Shown one piece after another: positions 18,772 to 27,670 of a stretch of DNA of 33,879 bases. How positions within the stretch are numbered: position 1 is the stretch's first letter; each line of letters begins with the position of its first letter. The notes under the pieces are model-generated. The model worked only from the letters and a program-made list of their open reading frames with translations. It ran no database searches and was not told where the DNA came from. Origin of the DNA: Pseudomonas sp. PB101 (lineage in GTDB: Bacteria > Pseudomonadota > Gammaproteobacteria > Pseudomonadales > Pseudomonadaceae); the NCBI RefSeq assembly GCF_009764265.1, contig NZ_RWIR01000012.1, positions 1 to 33,879 of the forward strand, read 5' to 3'. The translations under genes were made by a program, and so were the position numbers.

Positions 18772-19701
18772 TTAATGAGCGATATCCGCAACGCCCGGAA
18801 ATTGACTACTCAACGAAGAGCATCGGCTGACAAGCATTTCGCGCAACAGGTTCACCGGCTTGCTCAATTGCGCCCGATGGGCACACAACAGATTCAACGG
18901 TGCGCGCTCACAGAGCAGTTCCGGCATCAACACCTTCAAGCGACCGGCCAGTACATCGGCGGCGACATCGAGCCAGGATTTGTAGGCGATCCCGGCACCG
19001 GCCACGGCCCACAGGCGAACGACATCGGCATCGTCACTGAAGCGATCGCCGCTGACGGTCAGGCTGACTTCGCGTTTGCCGTCGTGAAAACTCCAGTGAT
19101 CGTGGACCCGGCTGCCGAGCATGTACAACAGGCAATTGTGCTGCGCCAGTTGCTCCAGATGCCGTGGCTCGCCATGGCGTGCCAGATAGTCGGGAGCGGC
19201 ACACAGTACCCGGCGGTTCTGCGGGGCGATGGGCAGCGCCACCAGGCTGGAGTCTTCCGGCTCACCGTAACGCAGGGCAATGTCCACCGGTTGGCGAAAC
19301 AGGTCGGCGATACGGTCCCCCAGCAGCAGGCGCACGGTCAGTTTCGGATGTTCGCGCTGAAACTCGTCAAGCCAGGGCAACAGCAGATTGCGGCCAAAGT
19401 CCGATGGCGCCGACAACTGCAGCACCCCGCTGACCTGGTCCTGACCACTGGCCAGCAATCGCCGGCCCTCATCGAGATGACTCAGGGCCGCCCGGGCGTA
19501 TTCGAGAAAGCCCTCGCCTTCGGCGGTCAGGCGCAGGCTGCGGGTCGAGCGGGCCAACAAACGCACGCCGAGTTGCTGTTCGATGCGCTTGAGCGCCGCA
19601 CTGGCAACCGCCGCCGACATGTCCATGCCCCGCGCGGCGGCGGACAGACTGCCCAGGTCCGCCGCCCGGACAAACAACTGCAAGTCATCGAAACGCAGCA
19701 T
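18772..19701 (-). CDS. LysR family transcriptional regulator
   Basis: A 309-residue LysR regulator. The N-terminal helix-turn-helix (about 3-62) reads LQLFVRAADLGSLSAAARG then MSAAVASAALKRIEQQLGVRL, followed by the RSTRSLRLTAEGEGFLEYAR linker helix and an effector domain of the CrgA/DsdC-like type. It is divergent from the quinone-oxidoreductase-like gene at 19828 across 126 bp and most likely controls it. The frame begins at the ATG at 19701, and the DNA between is AT-rich as expected for a promoter. Substrate or signal unknown; related regulators often sense aromatic or electrophilic compounds. Confidence 0.88.
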   Translation of the reverse strand: MLRFDDLQLFVRAADLGSLSAAARGMDMSAAVASAALKRIEQQLGVRLLARSTRSLRLTAEGEGFLEYARAALSHLDEGRRLLASGQDQVSGVLQLSAPSDFGRNLLLPWLDEFQREHPKLTVRLLLGDRIADLFRQPVDIALRYGEPEDSSLVALPIAPQNRRVLCAAPDYLARHGEPRHLEQLAQHNCLLYMLGSRVHDHWSFHDGKREVSLTVSGDRFSDDADVVRLWAVAGAGIAYKSWLDVAADVLAGRLKVLMPELLCERAPLNLLCAHRAQLSKPVNLLREMLVSRCSSLSSQFPGVADIAH

Positions 19702-19827
19702 TCAGAACACCGATTATCAAAAAAATATTGAAAGAGACTGCTCTTTTAGCCGGTTTTATCTTCAGGAGAAATAGCCAATCATCTCTCCATCGAATCTCTT
19801 CCCTTATCCGTGTTCTGGAGCCGCCCC

Positions 19828-20841
19828 ATGAAAGCCATTGCCTACTACGCCTCGTTGCCGATCAGTGATGACAACGCACTGCAAGACATCGAACTGCCGG
19901 ATCCGGTTGCCGGTCCCCGCGACTTGCTGGTGGAAGTCAAAGCCATCTCGGTCAACCCGGTGGACACCAAGGTGCGCCAGAACGTCCAGCCCGAAGGCGG
20001 CGCGGCCAAGGTGCTGGGTTGGGACGTGGCCGGTGTGGTCAAGGCGGTGGGCAGTGAAGTGACGCTGTTCAAGTCCGGCGACAAGGTGTTCTACGCCGGC
20101 TCCATTGCGCGAGCAGGCGGCAACAGCGAGTTGCATGTGGTGGACGAGCGCATCGTCGGTCACATGCCCAAGACCCTGGGTTTCGCCGAAGCAGCGGCCC
20201 TGCCGCTCACCGCGATCACGGCGTGGGAACTGTTGTTCGAACGCCTGCAAGTCCGTGAAGGCAAAACCGCTGAAGGCCAGAGCCTGCTGATCGTCGGCGC
20301 GGCGGGTGGCGTGGGATCGATTCTCACGCAGCTCGCTCACCAACTCACGGCCCTGAAAGTCATCGGCAGCGCTTCGCGTCCACAGACTCAAAGCTGGGTA
20401 AAGGAACTGGGCGCCGACCTGGTGATCGACCATGGTCAGCCACTGAGTGAAGCCCTCAAGGATGCCGGGGTGGATCAGGTCACCCACGTCGCCAGCCTGA
20501 CCCAGACCGACCAGCATCTGGACCAACTGGTCGAGGCATTGGCGCCCCAAGGCAAACTGGCGCTGATCGATGACCCCAAGTCGCTGGACGTGACCAAGCT
20601 CAAGCGCAAGAGCCTGTCACTGCACTGGGAGTTCATGTACACCCGCTCGCTGTTTGAAACCGCTGACATGATCGAGCAGCACAACCTGCTCAATCGCGTC
20701 GCCGGGCTGATCGACGCCGGGACCCTGAAAACCACGGTGGGCGAACACTTCGGCACGATCAACGCGGCCAATCTGCGCCGTGCCCATGCCCTGCTGGAAA
20801 GCGGCAAGGCCAAGGGCAAGATCGTGCTGGAAGGGTTCTGA
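19828..20841 (+). CDS. Zinc-type alcohol dehydrogenase family / quinone oxidoreductase-like protein
   Basis: A 337-residue medium-chain dehydrogenase. The N-terminal GroES-like domain (VNPVDTKVRQ, LGWDVAGVVKAVGSEV) precedes the NAD(P)-binding Rossmann motif GAAGGVGS (157-164). The cysteines that bind structural and catalytic zinc in true alcohol dehydrogenases are missing, which places it with quinone oxidoreductases and enone reductases using NADPH. The ATG at 19828 has GGAG with 7-base spacing; a GTG six codons upstream is less likely. It is divergent from a LysR regulator, the usual layout for an inducible detoxification reductase. Confidence 0.88.
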   Translation: MKAIAYYASLPISDDNALQDIELPDPVAGPRDLLVEVKAISVNPVDTKVRQNVQPEGGAAKVLGWDVAGVVKAVGSEVTLFKSGDKVFYAGSIARAGGNSELHVVDERIVGHMPKTLGFAEAAALPLTAITAWELLFERLQVREGKTAEGQSLLIVGAAGGVGSILTQLAHQLTALKVIGSASRPQTQSWVKELGADLVIDHGQPLSEALKDAGVDQVTHVASLTQTDQHLDQLVEALAPQGKLALIDDPKSLDVTKLKRKSLSLHWEFMYTRSLFETADMIEQHNLLNRVAGLIDAGTLKTTVGEHFGTINAANLRRAHALLESGKAKGKIVLEGF

Positions 20842-20858
20842 AGCGGGGGTTTTCCACT

Positions 20859-20880
20859 GCGACCGGGACGTCCCGGTCGC
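20859..20880. repeat. 22-bp perfect palindrome
   Basis: An exact GC-rich palindrome, half-site GCGACCGGGAC with no spacer, 17 bp after the reductase stop codon. It could form a strong stem and act as a terminator or mRNA end, but no T-run follows on the plus strand. Confidence 0.6.
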
Positions 20881-21044
20881 TGACAGCCCCTGTGAAGGCC
20901 ATCGTAAAGCCATGTTTTTTTTAGTTACAAACCGTCAGTCCGACAGTTACCTCTTGTCACAATCGTGCTCGTATTCAGGACTACAATCGAATCTCCTGCG
21001 AGGCAGTCTTTTTGCGTAACGTCTTTTACAAGAGGAGATCGGCT

Positions 21045-21218
21045 ATGAAGATCCTGATAAAAGAACTGGCAAAATCCCAGTGGCAAGTCCGTCTTGATCA
21101 GCATGCGGTAACGTTCCGCAGCGAAGCAGAAGCTCGCGCTTTCACGCGCACTCTCGAAGCCCGCATCCACGCCCCTCACCAGATTCCCCCCCTTCACCCG
21201 CAGCAGGCAGCCGGCTGA
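21045..21218 (+). CDS. Small conserved-looking protein of unknown function (57 aa)
   Basis: A 57-residue basic protein. It begins MKILIKELAKSQWQVRLDQH and continues with an alternating pattern that predicts two or three beta strands plus a helix (EAEARAFTRTLEARIHA), ending in a His/Pro-rich tail. I do not recognise the family. The start is well supported by AGAGGAGA at 21031-21038. An AT-rich region with a -10-like TACAAT (20982-20987) lies upstream, so it seems to have its own promoter. It converges on the MFS gene, with only 8 bp between the stop codons. Confidence 0.7.
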   Translation: MKILIKELAKSQWQVRLDQHAVTFRSEAEARAFTRTLEARIHAPHQIPPLHPQQAAG

Positions 21219-21226
21219 TTCCAGCC

Positions 21227-22423
21227 TCAAACCTGGGTTTGCGCCAACGCCCGGGCCTTTTGCAAGCGCCGGGTGAATATCGCCACGCCCACCACCAGAA
21301 TTCCACACAGGCTGATGACCATCGCCATCGGCACGGCGCTGCCGTCGTGCAGCACGCCCACCAGCGCAGAGGCACCGGCAGCCACGCTGAATTGCAGGCA
21401 ACCGAGCAACGCCGAAGCGCTGCCAGCCCGCGCACCCTGCCCGTTCATCGCGAGGGCCGCGGCATTCGGACTGATGCAACCAAGGCTGGCGATACAGACG
21501 AACAACGGAATCAGCAGTGGCCACAGTTGTGCCGGGTGCAGGGAGCTGACCGCGAGCAGGGTCAAACCGGCTGCCAGATAAACCCACACCGCGCGCGCCA
21601 GCAAGAACATCGGGCCACGTTTGGCCAATAACCGCGCATTGACCTGCGCCACCAGAATGAAGCCCGCCGCATTGATGCCGAACAGCCAGCCGAAATGCTC
21701 GGCCGCAACGCCGTAAAGCTTGATGATGATGAAGGGTGAACCGGCGATGTAGGCAAACATCCCCGCGATGGCGATGCCCCCGGTCAAGGCATGGCCGAGG
21801 AACACCCGGTCGGCCAGCAACCGGCCGTACTGACGCAGCGCACCCGACAACGGTTGACGCGGCATGTGGGCCGGCATGCTTTCCGGCAATCCCGTCGCAA
21901 CCGCCAGCCCCGCCAGCGCACTGAAACCGGTCAAGGCCAGGAAGATCGACTGCCAGCCCGCCGTGTTGACCAACAATCCACCCAGCAATGGCGCGAGGAT
22001 GGGCGCAAGCCCCATCACCAGCATCAACTGCGAAAAGACTTTCGCCGAACCCACCGCATCACACTTGTCGCTGACCACCGCCCGGGAAATCACCATCCCC
22101 GCGCAACCGCCCAGCGCCTGGATAAAACGTGCGCCGATCAGCCATTCCAGATTCGGCGCATAGGCGCACGCCACGGAGGCGACGGTGAACAGGCCGACAC
22201 CGATGAGCAACGGAATGCGTCGCCCGAAACGATCCGCCACCGGGCCATAGGCCAACTGACCGATGGACAAGCCGAGGAAGTACGCCGCCAAGGTCATCTG
22301 GACGTGATTTTCGTCCGTCCCGAAAGCCAGGGCCATGGCCGGGAACGCTGGCAGATAGAAATCGATCGCCAGCGGACCGAAAGCGCTCAAGGCGCCGAGA
22401 ATCAAAATGGTACGAAAGTTCAT
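21227..22423 (-). CDS. Bcr/CflA-type multidrug MFS exporter
   Basis: A 398-residue inner-membrane transporter with twelve predicted helices, of the Bcr/CflA drug:proton antiporter type. The first helix carries the family's acidic residue in IDFYLPAFPAM (20-30), and motif A reads GPVADRFGRR (60-69) between helices 2 and 3. The antiporter motif C region appears as MLVMGLAPILAPLLGG in helix 5. Such proteins export bicyclomycin, sulfonamides or small metabolites; the substrate here is unknown. The start is the ATG at 22423 (a TTG one codon upstream is possible), with a weak GGA site. It converges with the 57-residue gene. Confidence 0.88.
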   Translation of the reverse strand: MNFRTILILGALSAFGPLAIDFYLPAFPAMALAFGTDENHVQMTLAAYFLGLSIGQLAYGPVADRFGRRIPLLIGVGLFTVASVACAYAPNLEWLIGARFIQALGGCAGMVISRAVVSDKCDAVGSAKVFSQLMLVMGLAPILAPLLGGLLVNTAGWQSIFLALTGFSALAGLAVATGLPESMPAHMPRQPLSGALRQYGRLLADRVFLGHALTGGIAIAGMFAYIAGSPFIIIKLYGVAAEHFGWLFGINAAGFILVAQVNARLLAKRGPMFLLARAVWVYLAAGLTLLAVSSLHPAQLWPLLIPLFVCIASLGCISPNAAALAMNGQGARAGSASALLGCLQFSVAAGASALVGVLHDGSAVPMAMVISLCGILVVGVAIFTRRLQKARALAQTQV

Positions 22424-22513
22424 CAAGCATCCAGTGAGGCAGAAGTCGGCAGCCCGACAGTCTAGCCGCGCATGGACTTCTTGAACATTCCGGTAGCTCG
22501 CTAACTATTAAAA

Positions 22514-22711
22514 TCAGGCCAGTTTGACGCCGTAGCCCTCTTCACTGATCGCCTCGATCACTTGCTGGGCGCTCAGCGCACTTTCGACACCGACCTCCCT
22601 GGCTGCCAGATCGACCCGCACACTGGCTGCCGGATCCCTGGCCTGCACCGCTTGAGTGATGGCCTTGACGCAGTGGCCACAAGACATGCCTTCAACGTTG
22701 AACACTTGCAT
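22514..22711 (-). CDS. copZ: Copper chaperone CopZ (heavy-metal-associated domain protein)
   Basis: A 65-residue single HMA domain with the Cu(I)-binding motif GMSCGHC at 8-14 and the beta-alpha-beta-beta-alpha-beta pattern of Atx1-like chaperones. It would carry Cu(I) to the ATPase CopA. The ATG at 22711 has AGGAG with 7-base spacing. A CueR-type operator sits 31-61 bp upstream, so it should be induced by copper together with copA although the two are transcribed in opposite directions. Confidence 0.92.
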   Translation of the reverse strand: MQVFNVEGMSCGHCVKAITQAVQARDPAASVRVDLAAREVGVESALSAQQVIEAISEEGYGVKLA

Positions 22712-22741
22712 GGGATGACTCCTTTTCCGAGGGTTGGGGCC

Positions 22742-22772
22742 AGTTTCGAGCTTGCCACCATGGCAAGGTCAA
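22742..22772 (-). promoter_or_regulatory. CueR operator/promoter of copZ
   Basis: On the minus strand, -35 TTGACC (22767-22772), dyad CTTGCCA-TGG-TGGCAAG (22751-22767) and a -10-like GAAACT (22742-22747) with a 19-bp spacer. This is the standard CueR-activated promoter and nearly matches the copA site at 23271. Confidence 0.88.
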
Positions 22773-22859
22773 GTTCTGAAGTTAGCTGCCGGGCTGGCAA
22801 TCGGCACGACGCTCGGCCAAGCTGCGTCCATCAATGACTCGAACTCAGGAGATTCAGCC

Positions 22860-23243
22860 ATGCGCTGGTCAGTTTTCAGCCTGTTTGGCTTTCTCAGCCT
22901 TTTCGCCGCCACGCCTTCGGTCAATGCTGCCGGTCAGGATTATGGCGTGCTGATCATTTCCCGCGAGCGCCTGGAAGTTGCCACCAGTTGCGAAATCGGG
23001 GTGTATATCCAGGATCAACTGGCGGCGCGGCTGTTTCAGGAACAGAGCACCTCGTTCAACCTGCCGCCGGGCATTGTCTCGCTGCGCCTCAAACTGCTGC
23101 CGGGCCAGGCGCCGGGTTGCAATGCGGGCATGCTCGCGCCGGGGTCGCAGGACATCCAGCTCAAGGCCGGGGATGTGCTCAAGTACCGCATCGCGATGAC
23201 GCAGGAAGGGATGTACCTCAAGCGCGCCGGTCTCGGCTACTGA
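22860..23243 (+). CDS. Secreted protein of unknown function in the copper cluster
   Basis: A 127-residue protein with a clear signal peptide (MRWSVFSLFGFLSLFAATPS, cut near VNA-AG at about residue 24). The mature part of about 100 residues is mostly beta-strand-like (YGVLIISRERLEVATSCEIG, FNLPPGIVSLRLKLLPG) with two cysteines (near 40 and 82) that could form a disulfide. I recognise no family. The start has AGGAGA (about 22846-22851); the longer in-frame start would include the CueR operator. It is divergent from copZ and ends 27 bp before the copA operator, so copper-linked expression is plausible but not shown. It lacks Met- or His-rich copper-binding motifs. Confidence 0.75.
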   Translation: MRWSVFSLFGFLSLFAATPSVNAAGQDYGVLIISRERLEVATSCEIGVYIQDQLAARLFQEQSTSFNLPPGIVSLRLKLLPGQAPGCNAGMLAPGSQDIQLKAGDVLKYRIAMTQEGMYLKRAGLGY

Positions 23244-23270
23244 TCGGCTGCTTGATCTGAAACATGGCAC

Positions 23271-23301
23271 TTGACCTTGCCAGCGTGGCAAGGTTGATCC
23301 T
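23271..23301 (+). promoter_or_regulatory. CueR operator/promoter of copA
   Basis: -35 TTGACC (23271-23276), a perfect dyad with 9-bp arms ACCTTGCCA-GCG-TGGCAAGGT (23274-23294) and -10 GATCCT (23296-23301); the spacer is 19 bp. This is a near-textbook CueR target, 30 bp before the copA start codon. Confidence 0.92.
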
Positions 23302-23330
23302 GTGGTCATCTACTACAGGGAGTGCGACCG

Positions 23331-25724
23331 ATGTCCGAATCCACCACGTTCGACCTGCCGATTGCCGGCATGACCTGCGCCAGTTGCGCCGGGCGGGTCG
23401 AGCGCGCCTTGAGCAAAGTCATTGGCGCCAGTGCCGTCAGCGTCAACCTCGCCACTGAACAGGCGCGGGTCCAGGCACCCGCCGACAGCCTGCCGGCCCT
23501 GATGGACGCCGTGGCCAGGGCCGGCTACAGCGTGCCACAACACAACCTGGAACTGAGCATCGACGGCATGACCTGTGCGTCCTGCGTCGGCAGGGTCGAG
23601 CGTGCGCTGGGCAAGGTGGCGGGAGTAAAAAGCGTCAGCGTCAACCTGGCCAACGAACGCGCCCACCTTGAACTGCTCGGCCGGATCGACCCGCAAAGCC
23701 TGATCGCCGCCGTGAGCAAGGCCGGTTACAGCGCCAGCGTATGGGAAGCCGCACACCCGCCCACCGACAACCAGCAGCAACGCCTGCATCGCGAACGCCT
23801 GGCCTTGATCATGGCCATTGCCCTCGCCTTGCCATTGGTGTTGCCGATGCTGCTGCAACCGTTCGGCGTGCACTGGATGCTGCCGGCCTGGGCGCAGTTC
23901 GCCCTCGCCACGCCGGTGCAATTCATCTTCGGTGCACGGTTTTACGTCGCCGCGTGGAAAGCCGTGCGCGCCGGGGCCGGCAACATGGATCTGCTGGTGG
24001 CCCTGGGCACCAGCGCCGGTTATGGCTTGAGCCTGTACGAATGGGCCACCGCCGCCGGGCGCATGCCGCATCTGTATTTCGAAGCCTCGGCGGTGGTGAT
24101 CGCGCTGGTGCTGCTGGGCAAGTACCTGGAAAGCCGCGCCAAGCGCCAGACCGCCAGCGCCATCCGCGCCCTCGAAGCCTTGCGTCCGGAACGGGCGATC
24201 CGGGTGATCGATGGCCACGAGCAAGAAGTCGCCATCAGCGACCTGCGCCTCGATGACCTGGTGATGGTCAAACCCGGTGAACGCTTCCCGGTGGATGGCG
24301 AAGTGGTCGAAGGCCAGAGCCACGCCGACGAAGCCCTGATCAGTGGCGAGAGCCTGCCGGTGCCCAAGCAGCCCGGCGACACCGTCACCGGCGGCGCGAT
24401 CAACGGTGAAGGCCGGTTGCTGGTGCGCACCCGGGCCCTCGGTGCGGAAACCGTGCTGGCGCGGATCATCCGCCTGGTGGAAGACGCCCAGGCCGCCAAG
24501 GCGCCGATCCAGAAACTGGTGGATAAAGTCAGCCAGGTGTTCGTGCCCACCGTGCTGGTCATTGCCCTGGCGACGCTGATCGGCTGGCTGCTTTATGGTG
24601 CGCCGATGGAAACCGCGCTGATCAACGCCGTGGCAGTGCTGGTGATCGCTTGCCCGTGCGCCCTGGGCCTGGCCACGCCGACGGCGATCATGGCCGGCAC
24701 CGGCGTGGCGGCGCGCTACGGGATTCTGATCAAGGACGCCGAAGCACTGGAGCGTGCCCATGAAGTCAGCGCGGTGGTGTTCGACAAGACCGGCACCCTG
24801 ACCTCCGGCGCCCCGCGCATTGCACATCTGAGTGCCGTCGACGGTGATGAAGCGAGCCTGCTGCAATTGGCCGGCGCCCTGCAACGCGGCAGTGAGCATC
24901 CGCTGGCCAAGGCTGTCCTGGATGCCTGTGCCGAGCGTGGAATGAAGGTGGCCGATGTCAGCGACAGCCAATCCCTGACTGGTCGCGGCATCGCCGGCAG
25001 CCTCGAAGGGCGCCGCCTGGCGCTGGGCAATCGTCGCCTGCTGGAGGATAGCGGCTTGAATGCCGGGGCGCTGGCCGACTCGGCTATCGCGTGGGAAAAA
25101 GAAGGCCGGACCTTGTCCTGGCTGATCGAACAAACTCCCGAACCACGGGTATTGGGCCTGTTCGCCTTCGGTGACACGCTCAAGCCCGGCGCACTGCAAG
25201 CGGTGCAACAACTGAGCGCACGCAATATCAGCAGCCACCTGCTGACCGGCGACAATCGCGGTAGCGCCAGGGTGGTCGCCGAGGCGCTGGGCATCAATGA
25301 CGTGCATGCCGAAGTGCTGCCGGCGGACAAAGCCGCCACCGTCGCCGCCTTGAAAGAAACCGGCGTGGTGGCGATGGTCGGTGACGGCATCAACGACGCC
25401 CCGGCACTGGCCGCCGCCGATATCGGCATCGCCATGGGCGGCGGCACCGACGTCGCCATGCACGCGGCCGGCATCACCCTGATGCGCGGTGATCCGCGAC
25501 TGGTGCCGGCCGCGCTGGAGATCAGCCGCAAGACTTACGCCAAGATCCGCCAGAACCTGTTCTGGGCCTTCGTCTATAACCTGATCGGCATTCCGCTGGC
25601 GGCGTTCGGCTTCCTCAATCCGGTGCTGGCTGGTGCGGCCATGGCGTTGTCGAGCGTCAGCGTGGTGAGCAATGCGCTACTGTTGAAAACCTGGAAACCC
25701 AAGGACCTGGAGGACAACCGATGA
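23331..25724 (+). CDS. copA: Cu(I)-exporting P1B-type ATPase CopA
   Basis: A 797-residue inner-membrane copper exporter. Two N-terminal HMA domains carry GMTCASC at 13-19 and 79-85. Eight membrane helices follow, with the transport motif CPC at 441-443, the actuator loop (ISGES, about 337-341), the phosphorylation motif DKTGT at 485-489 and the hinge GDGIND near 685. The length and domain order are those of a full CopA, not of the silver or cytochrome-oxidase-assembly variants, though CopA2/FixI-like proteins cannot be fully excluded. It is preceded by a CueR operator, and its stop overlaps the start of cueR (ATGA), so activator and pump share a transcript. The ATG at 23331 has GGGAG upstream. 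Confidence 0.95.
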   Translation: MSESTTFDLPIAGMTCASCAGRVERALSKVIGASAVSVNLATEQARVQAPADSLPALMDAVARAGYSVPQHNLELSIDGMTCASCVGRVERALGKVAGVKSVSVNLANERAHLELLGRIDPQSLIAAVSKAGYSASVWEAAHPPTDNQQQRLHRERLALIMAIALALPLVLPMLLQPFGVHWMLPAWAQFALATPVQFIFGARFYVAAWKAVRAGAGNMDLLVALGTSAGYGLSLYEWATAAGRMPHLYFEASAVVIALVLLGKYLESRAKRQTASAIRALEALRPERAIRVIDGHEQEVAISDLRLDDLVMVKPGERFPVDGEVVEGQSHADEALISGESLPVPKQPGDTVTGGAINGEGRLLVRTRALGAETVLARIIRLVEDAQAAKAPIQKLVDKVSQVFVPTVLVIALATLIGWLLYGAPMETALINAVAVLVIACPCALGLATPTAIMAGTGVAARYGILIKDAEALERAHEVSAVVFDKTGTLTSGAPRIAHLSAVDGDEASLLQLAGALQRGSEHPLAKAVLDACAERGMKVADVSDSQSLTGRGIAGSLEGRRLALGNRRLLEDSGLNAGALADSAIAWEKEGRTLSWLIEQTPEPRVLGLFAFGDTLKPGALQAVQQLSARNISSHLLTGDNRGSARVVAEALGINDVHAEVLPADKAATVAALKETGVVAMVGDGINDAPALAAADIGIAMGGGTDVAMHAAGITLMRGDPRLVPAALEISRKTYAKIRQNLFWAFVYNLIGIPLAAFGFLNPVLAGAAMALSSVSVVSNALLLKTWKPKDLEDNR

Positions 25725-26134
25725 ACATCGGCCAAGCGGCCCGCCACAGCGGCCTGAGCGCGAAGATGATCCGTTATTACGAATCCATCGGCCTGCTCAA
25801 GGCAGCCCATCGCACCGACAGCGGCTACCGGGTATACGGCGACGGCGACCTGCACACACTGGCGTTCATCAAGCGCTCGCGGGACCTGGGGTTTTCCCTG
25901 GAAGAAGTCGGCAAGCTGCTGACTCTCTGGCAAGACCGCCAGCGCGCCAGCGCCGACGTGAAAGCCCTGGCCCGCCAGCACATCGATGAGTTGAACCGGA
26001 AGATCCGTGAGCTGGGGCAGTTGCGCGACACCTTGCAGGACCTGGTTGAGCACTGTCATGGCGATCATCGGCCGGATTGCCCGATTCTGAAGAATCTGGA
26101 ATCGGGGTGTTGTGCTGAACCGGCTCAAGCCTGA
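25721..26134 (+). CDS. cueR: Copper-responsive MerR regulator CueR
   Basis: A 137-residue MerR activator. The winged helix is at 1-40 ([20 protein letters not shown]), followed by the long dimerisation helix (about 80-110) and the metal loop. Cys112 and Cys120 (in [10 protein letters not shown]) and Ser77 fall at the same positions as the Cu(I) ligands and selectivity residue of E. coli CueR. A further Cys pair (130-131) near the C-terminus resembles the CCHH-like tail of CueR. The start overlaps the copA stop codon by 4 bp, so the gene is autoregulated through the copA operator at 23271 and would also act at the copZ operator. Confidence 0.94.
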   Translation: MNIGQAARHSGLSAKMIRYYESIGLLKAAHRTDSGYRVYGDGDLHTLAFIKRSRDLGFSLEEVGKLLTLWQDRQRASADVKALARQHIDELNRKIRELGQLRDTLQDLVEHCHGDHRPDCPILKNLESGCCAEPAQA

Positions 26135-26161
26135 TGCATTGAAGCCGGCTGTACCGACGCC

Positions 26162-26253
26162 ATCGCGGGCAAGCCCGCTCCCACAGTGTTTGCGGCCGAT
26201 CACAAATTCTGCACACATGCACAAATCCCTGTGGGAGCGGGCTTGCCCGCGAA
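26162..26253. repeat. REP doublet (REPIN)
   Basis: Inverted REP units with core GCGGGCAAGCCCGC at 26162-26185 and 26230-26253, separated by 44 bp, in the space between cueR and the convergent RIO1-like gene. This is the GCGGGC subtype. Confidence 0.92.
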
Positions 26254-26295
26254 GGCGGACTAACAGTCGACACAGGTATTGAATCTGTAACCCAC

Positions 26296-26324
26296 AAAAA
26301 ACCCGGCCGAAGCCGGGTTTTTTT
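26296..26324. terminator. Bidirectional Rho-independent terminator
   Basis: ACCCGGC-CGAA-GCCGGGT (26301-26318) with a GNRA-like tetraloop, an A-run before and a T-run after, so it works on both strands. It ends the RIO1-like gene on the minus strand, 7 bp beyond its stop codon, and the copA-cueR transcript on the plus strand. Confidence 0.93.
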
Positions 26325-26330
26325 AACCGA

Positions 26331-27224
26331 TCACTGCATCCAAGGCGGAGGCGGTTCTTCGGTCTTGCCCGGCGGCGCATCGTCCGCCGCGCGTACGGCT
26401 TGCTTGCGCTCTTCATCCAGGCGCGCGGCCTCGATCTCGCGCATGATGCCGCCCACGTCGGCCAGCTCTTCCGTTTCGGCGAACTCGCCGGTCAGGACAC
26501 TGGCCGGGTGCAAGGTGCCGGCCTCGTACAGGGCCCACATTTCCTTGGCGTACCTGGTCTTCTTCAACTCCGGGGCAAACCGCCCGAAGTAAGACGCCAT
26601 GTTGCCCACATCGCGCTCCAGCATGCTGAACGCGTGGTTGTTGCCCGCGGCATCCACCGCTTGCGGCAGGTCGATGATCACCGGGCCGGTCGGTGTCAGC
26701 AGCACGTTGAACTCGGACAGGTCACCGTGCACCAGACCGGTACACAGCATCAGCACGATCTGCGAAATCAGATACGCGTGATACTCGCGGGCCTGGTCCG
26801 GCTCCAGCACCACATCGTTCAGGCGCGGCGCGGCGTCACCGTACTCGTCGGCCACCAGTTCCATGAGCAGTACGCCTTCGAGGAAGTCGAACGGCTTGGG
26901 CACCCGCACACCGGCACTGGCCAGACGGAACAGCGCCGCCACTTCGGCGTTCTGCCAGGCGTCTTCGGTTTCCTTGCGGCCAAACTTGGAGCCCTTGGCC
27001 ATTGCCCGGGCCTGACGGCTATTGCGCACCTTGCGACCTTCCTGATACTCGGCCGCCTGACGGAAACTGCGTTTATTCGCCTCCTTGTAGACCTTCGCGC
27101 AACGTAACTCGTTGCCGCAGCGCACCACATAAACAGCTGCTTCTTTACCACTCATGAGTGGGCGCAGCACCTCGTCGACCAGACCGTCCTCGATCAGGGG
27201 TTCAATGCGTTTTGGAGTCTTCAT
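26331..27224 (-). CDS. RIO1-like serine/threonine protein kinase
   Basis: A 297-residue atypical kinase of the RIO1 family, a cytoplasmic ATP-dependent protein kinase or ATPase. The glycine loop appears in the RIO form SGKEAAVYV (25-33), then Lys44 in CAKVY, the catalytic loop HGDLSEFN (166-173, Asp168, Asn173) and the metal-binding Asp185 in IIDLPQAVD. All catalytic residues are intact. The tail ends in an acidic then proline-rich stretch (EEPPPPWMQ). In eukaryotes and archaea RIO1 acts in ribosome maturation; the bacterial role is not established. The ATG at 27224 lacks a strong ribosome-binding site. Confidence 0.9.
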   Translation of the reverse strand: MKTPKRIEPLIEDGLVDEVLRPLMSGKEAAVYVVRCGNELRCAKVYKEANKRSFRQAAEYQEGRKVRNSRQARAMAKGSKFGRKETEDAWQNAEVAALFRLASAGVRVPKPFDFLEGVLLMELVADEYGDAAPRLNDVVLEPDQAREYHAYLISQIVLMLCTGLVHGDLSEFNVLLTPTGPVIIDLPQAVDAAGNNHAFSMLERDVGNMASYFGRFAPELKKTRYAKEMWALYEAGTLHPASVLTGEFAETEELADVGGIMREIEAARLDEERKQAVRAADDAPPGKTEEPPPPWMQ

Positions 27225-27670
27225 CAGCTTTTATTGTGGGTCCTTTATTACCAAACACGCGAAAGTCATTCGTTATACGGCAATCCATCCACGGGGGGGA
27301 GGGGTTGCCGACTCATGAGTATTGCAGAAGCACACAATGTGCCGATTTCACCGGGTAAAACCGACGACCGCCACCGGTCGGAGCAGATCATAGCCGAGCT
27401 TGCGTCAGTTGTTGTGCAAGGGCATTGAGGGCAATTGCGACAGAAGCTGACATCACAGCTCGCACCTTCCGTAGGATTTTTCCCATCAGGCCTCAATTTC
27501 CTCCGACAACAGCCGAAGTCCTTAGTGACAAAGTGATTTGTCCGACAATCGCTCCCCCAATAATAGCGATGCCGCACTCAAGGACCCGGGTTGACCAAGA
27601 ACGTTTACGGCTGCCAATAAACCGCGAGTCATCTGCACTGCGTGGGCCTACAAGAAAATCTGGAGCGCGG
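27225..27670. promoter_or_regulatory. Divergent non-coding region, RIO1-like kinase versus chemoreceptor
   Basis: These 446 bp hold no gene I can support. A plausible sigma-70 promoter for the chemoreceptor is TTGTCC (27538-27543), a 17-bp spacer and TAATAG (27561-27566). An inverted repeat GACAAA-GTGA-TTTGTC (27527-27542) overlaps its -35 and may be an operator. A CGGCAA/TTGCCG pair encloses a G-run near 27295. The region is less GC-rich than its surroundings. I see no clear flagellar sigma-28 promoter. Confidence 0.5.

Noticed and set aside
20982..20987. A full sigma-70 promoter for the 57-residue gene using TTGTCA at 20954-20959.
   Set aside because: The spacer would be 22 bp, too long for an unassisted promoter; only the -10-like TACAAT is noted.
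27315..27428. A 37-codon frame upstream of the chemoreceptor ([15 protein letters not shown]...).
   Set aside because: The purine-rich stretch that could act as ribosome-binding site is too far from the ATG, and there is no recognisable family or conserved neighbour. Kept as non-coding.
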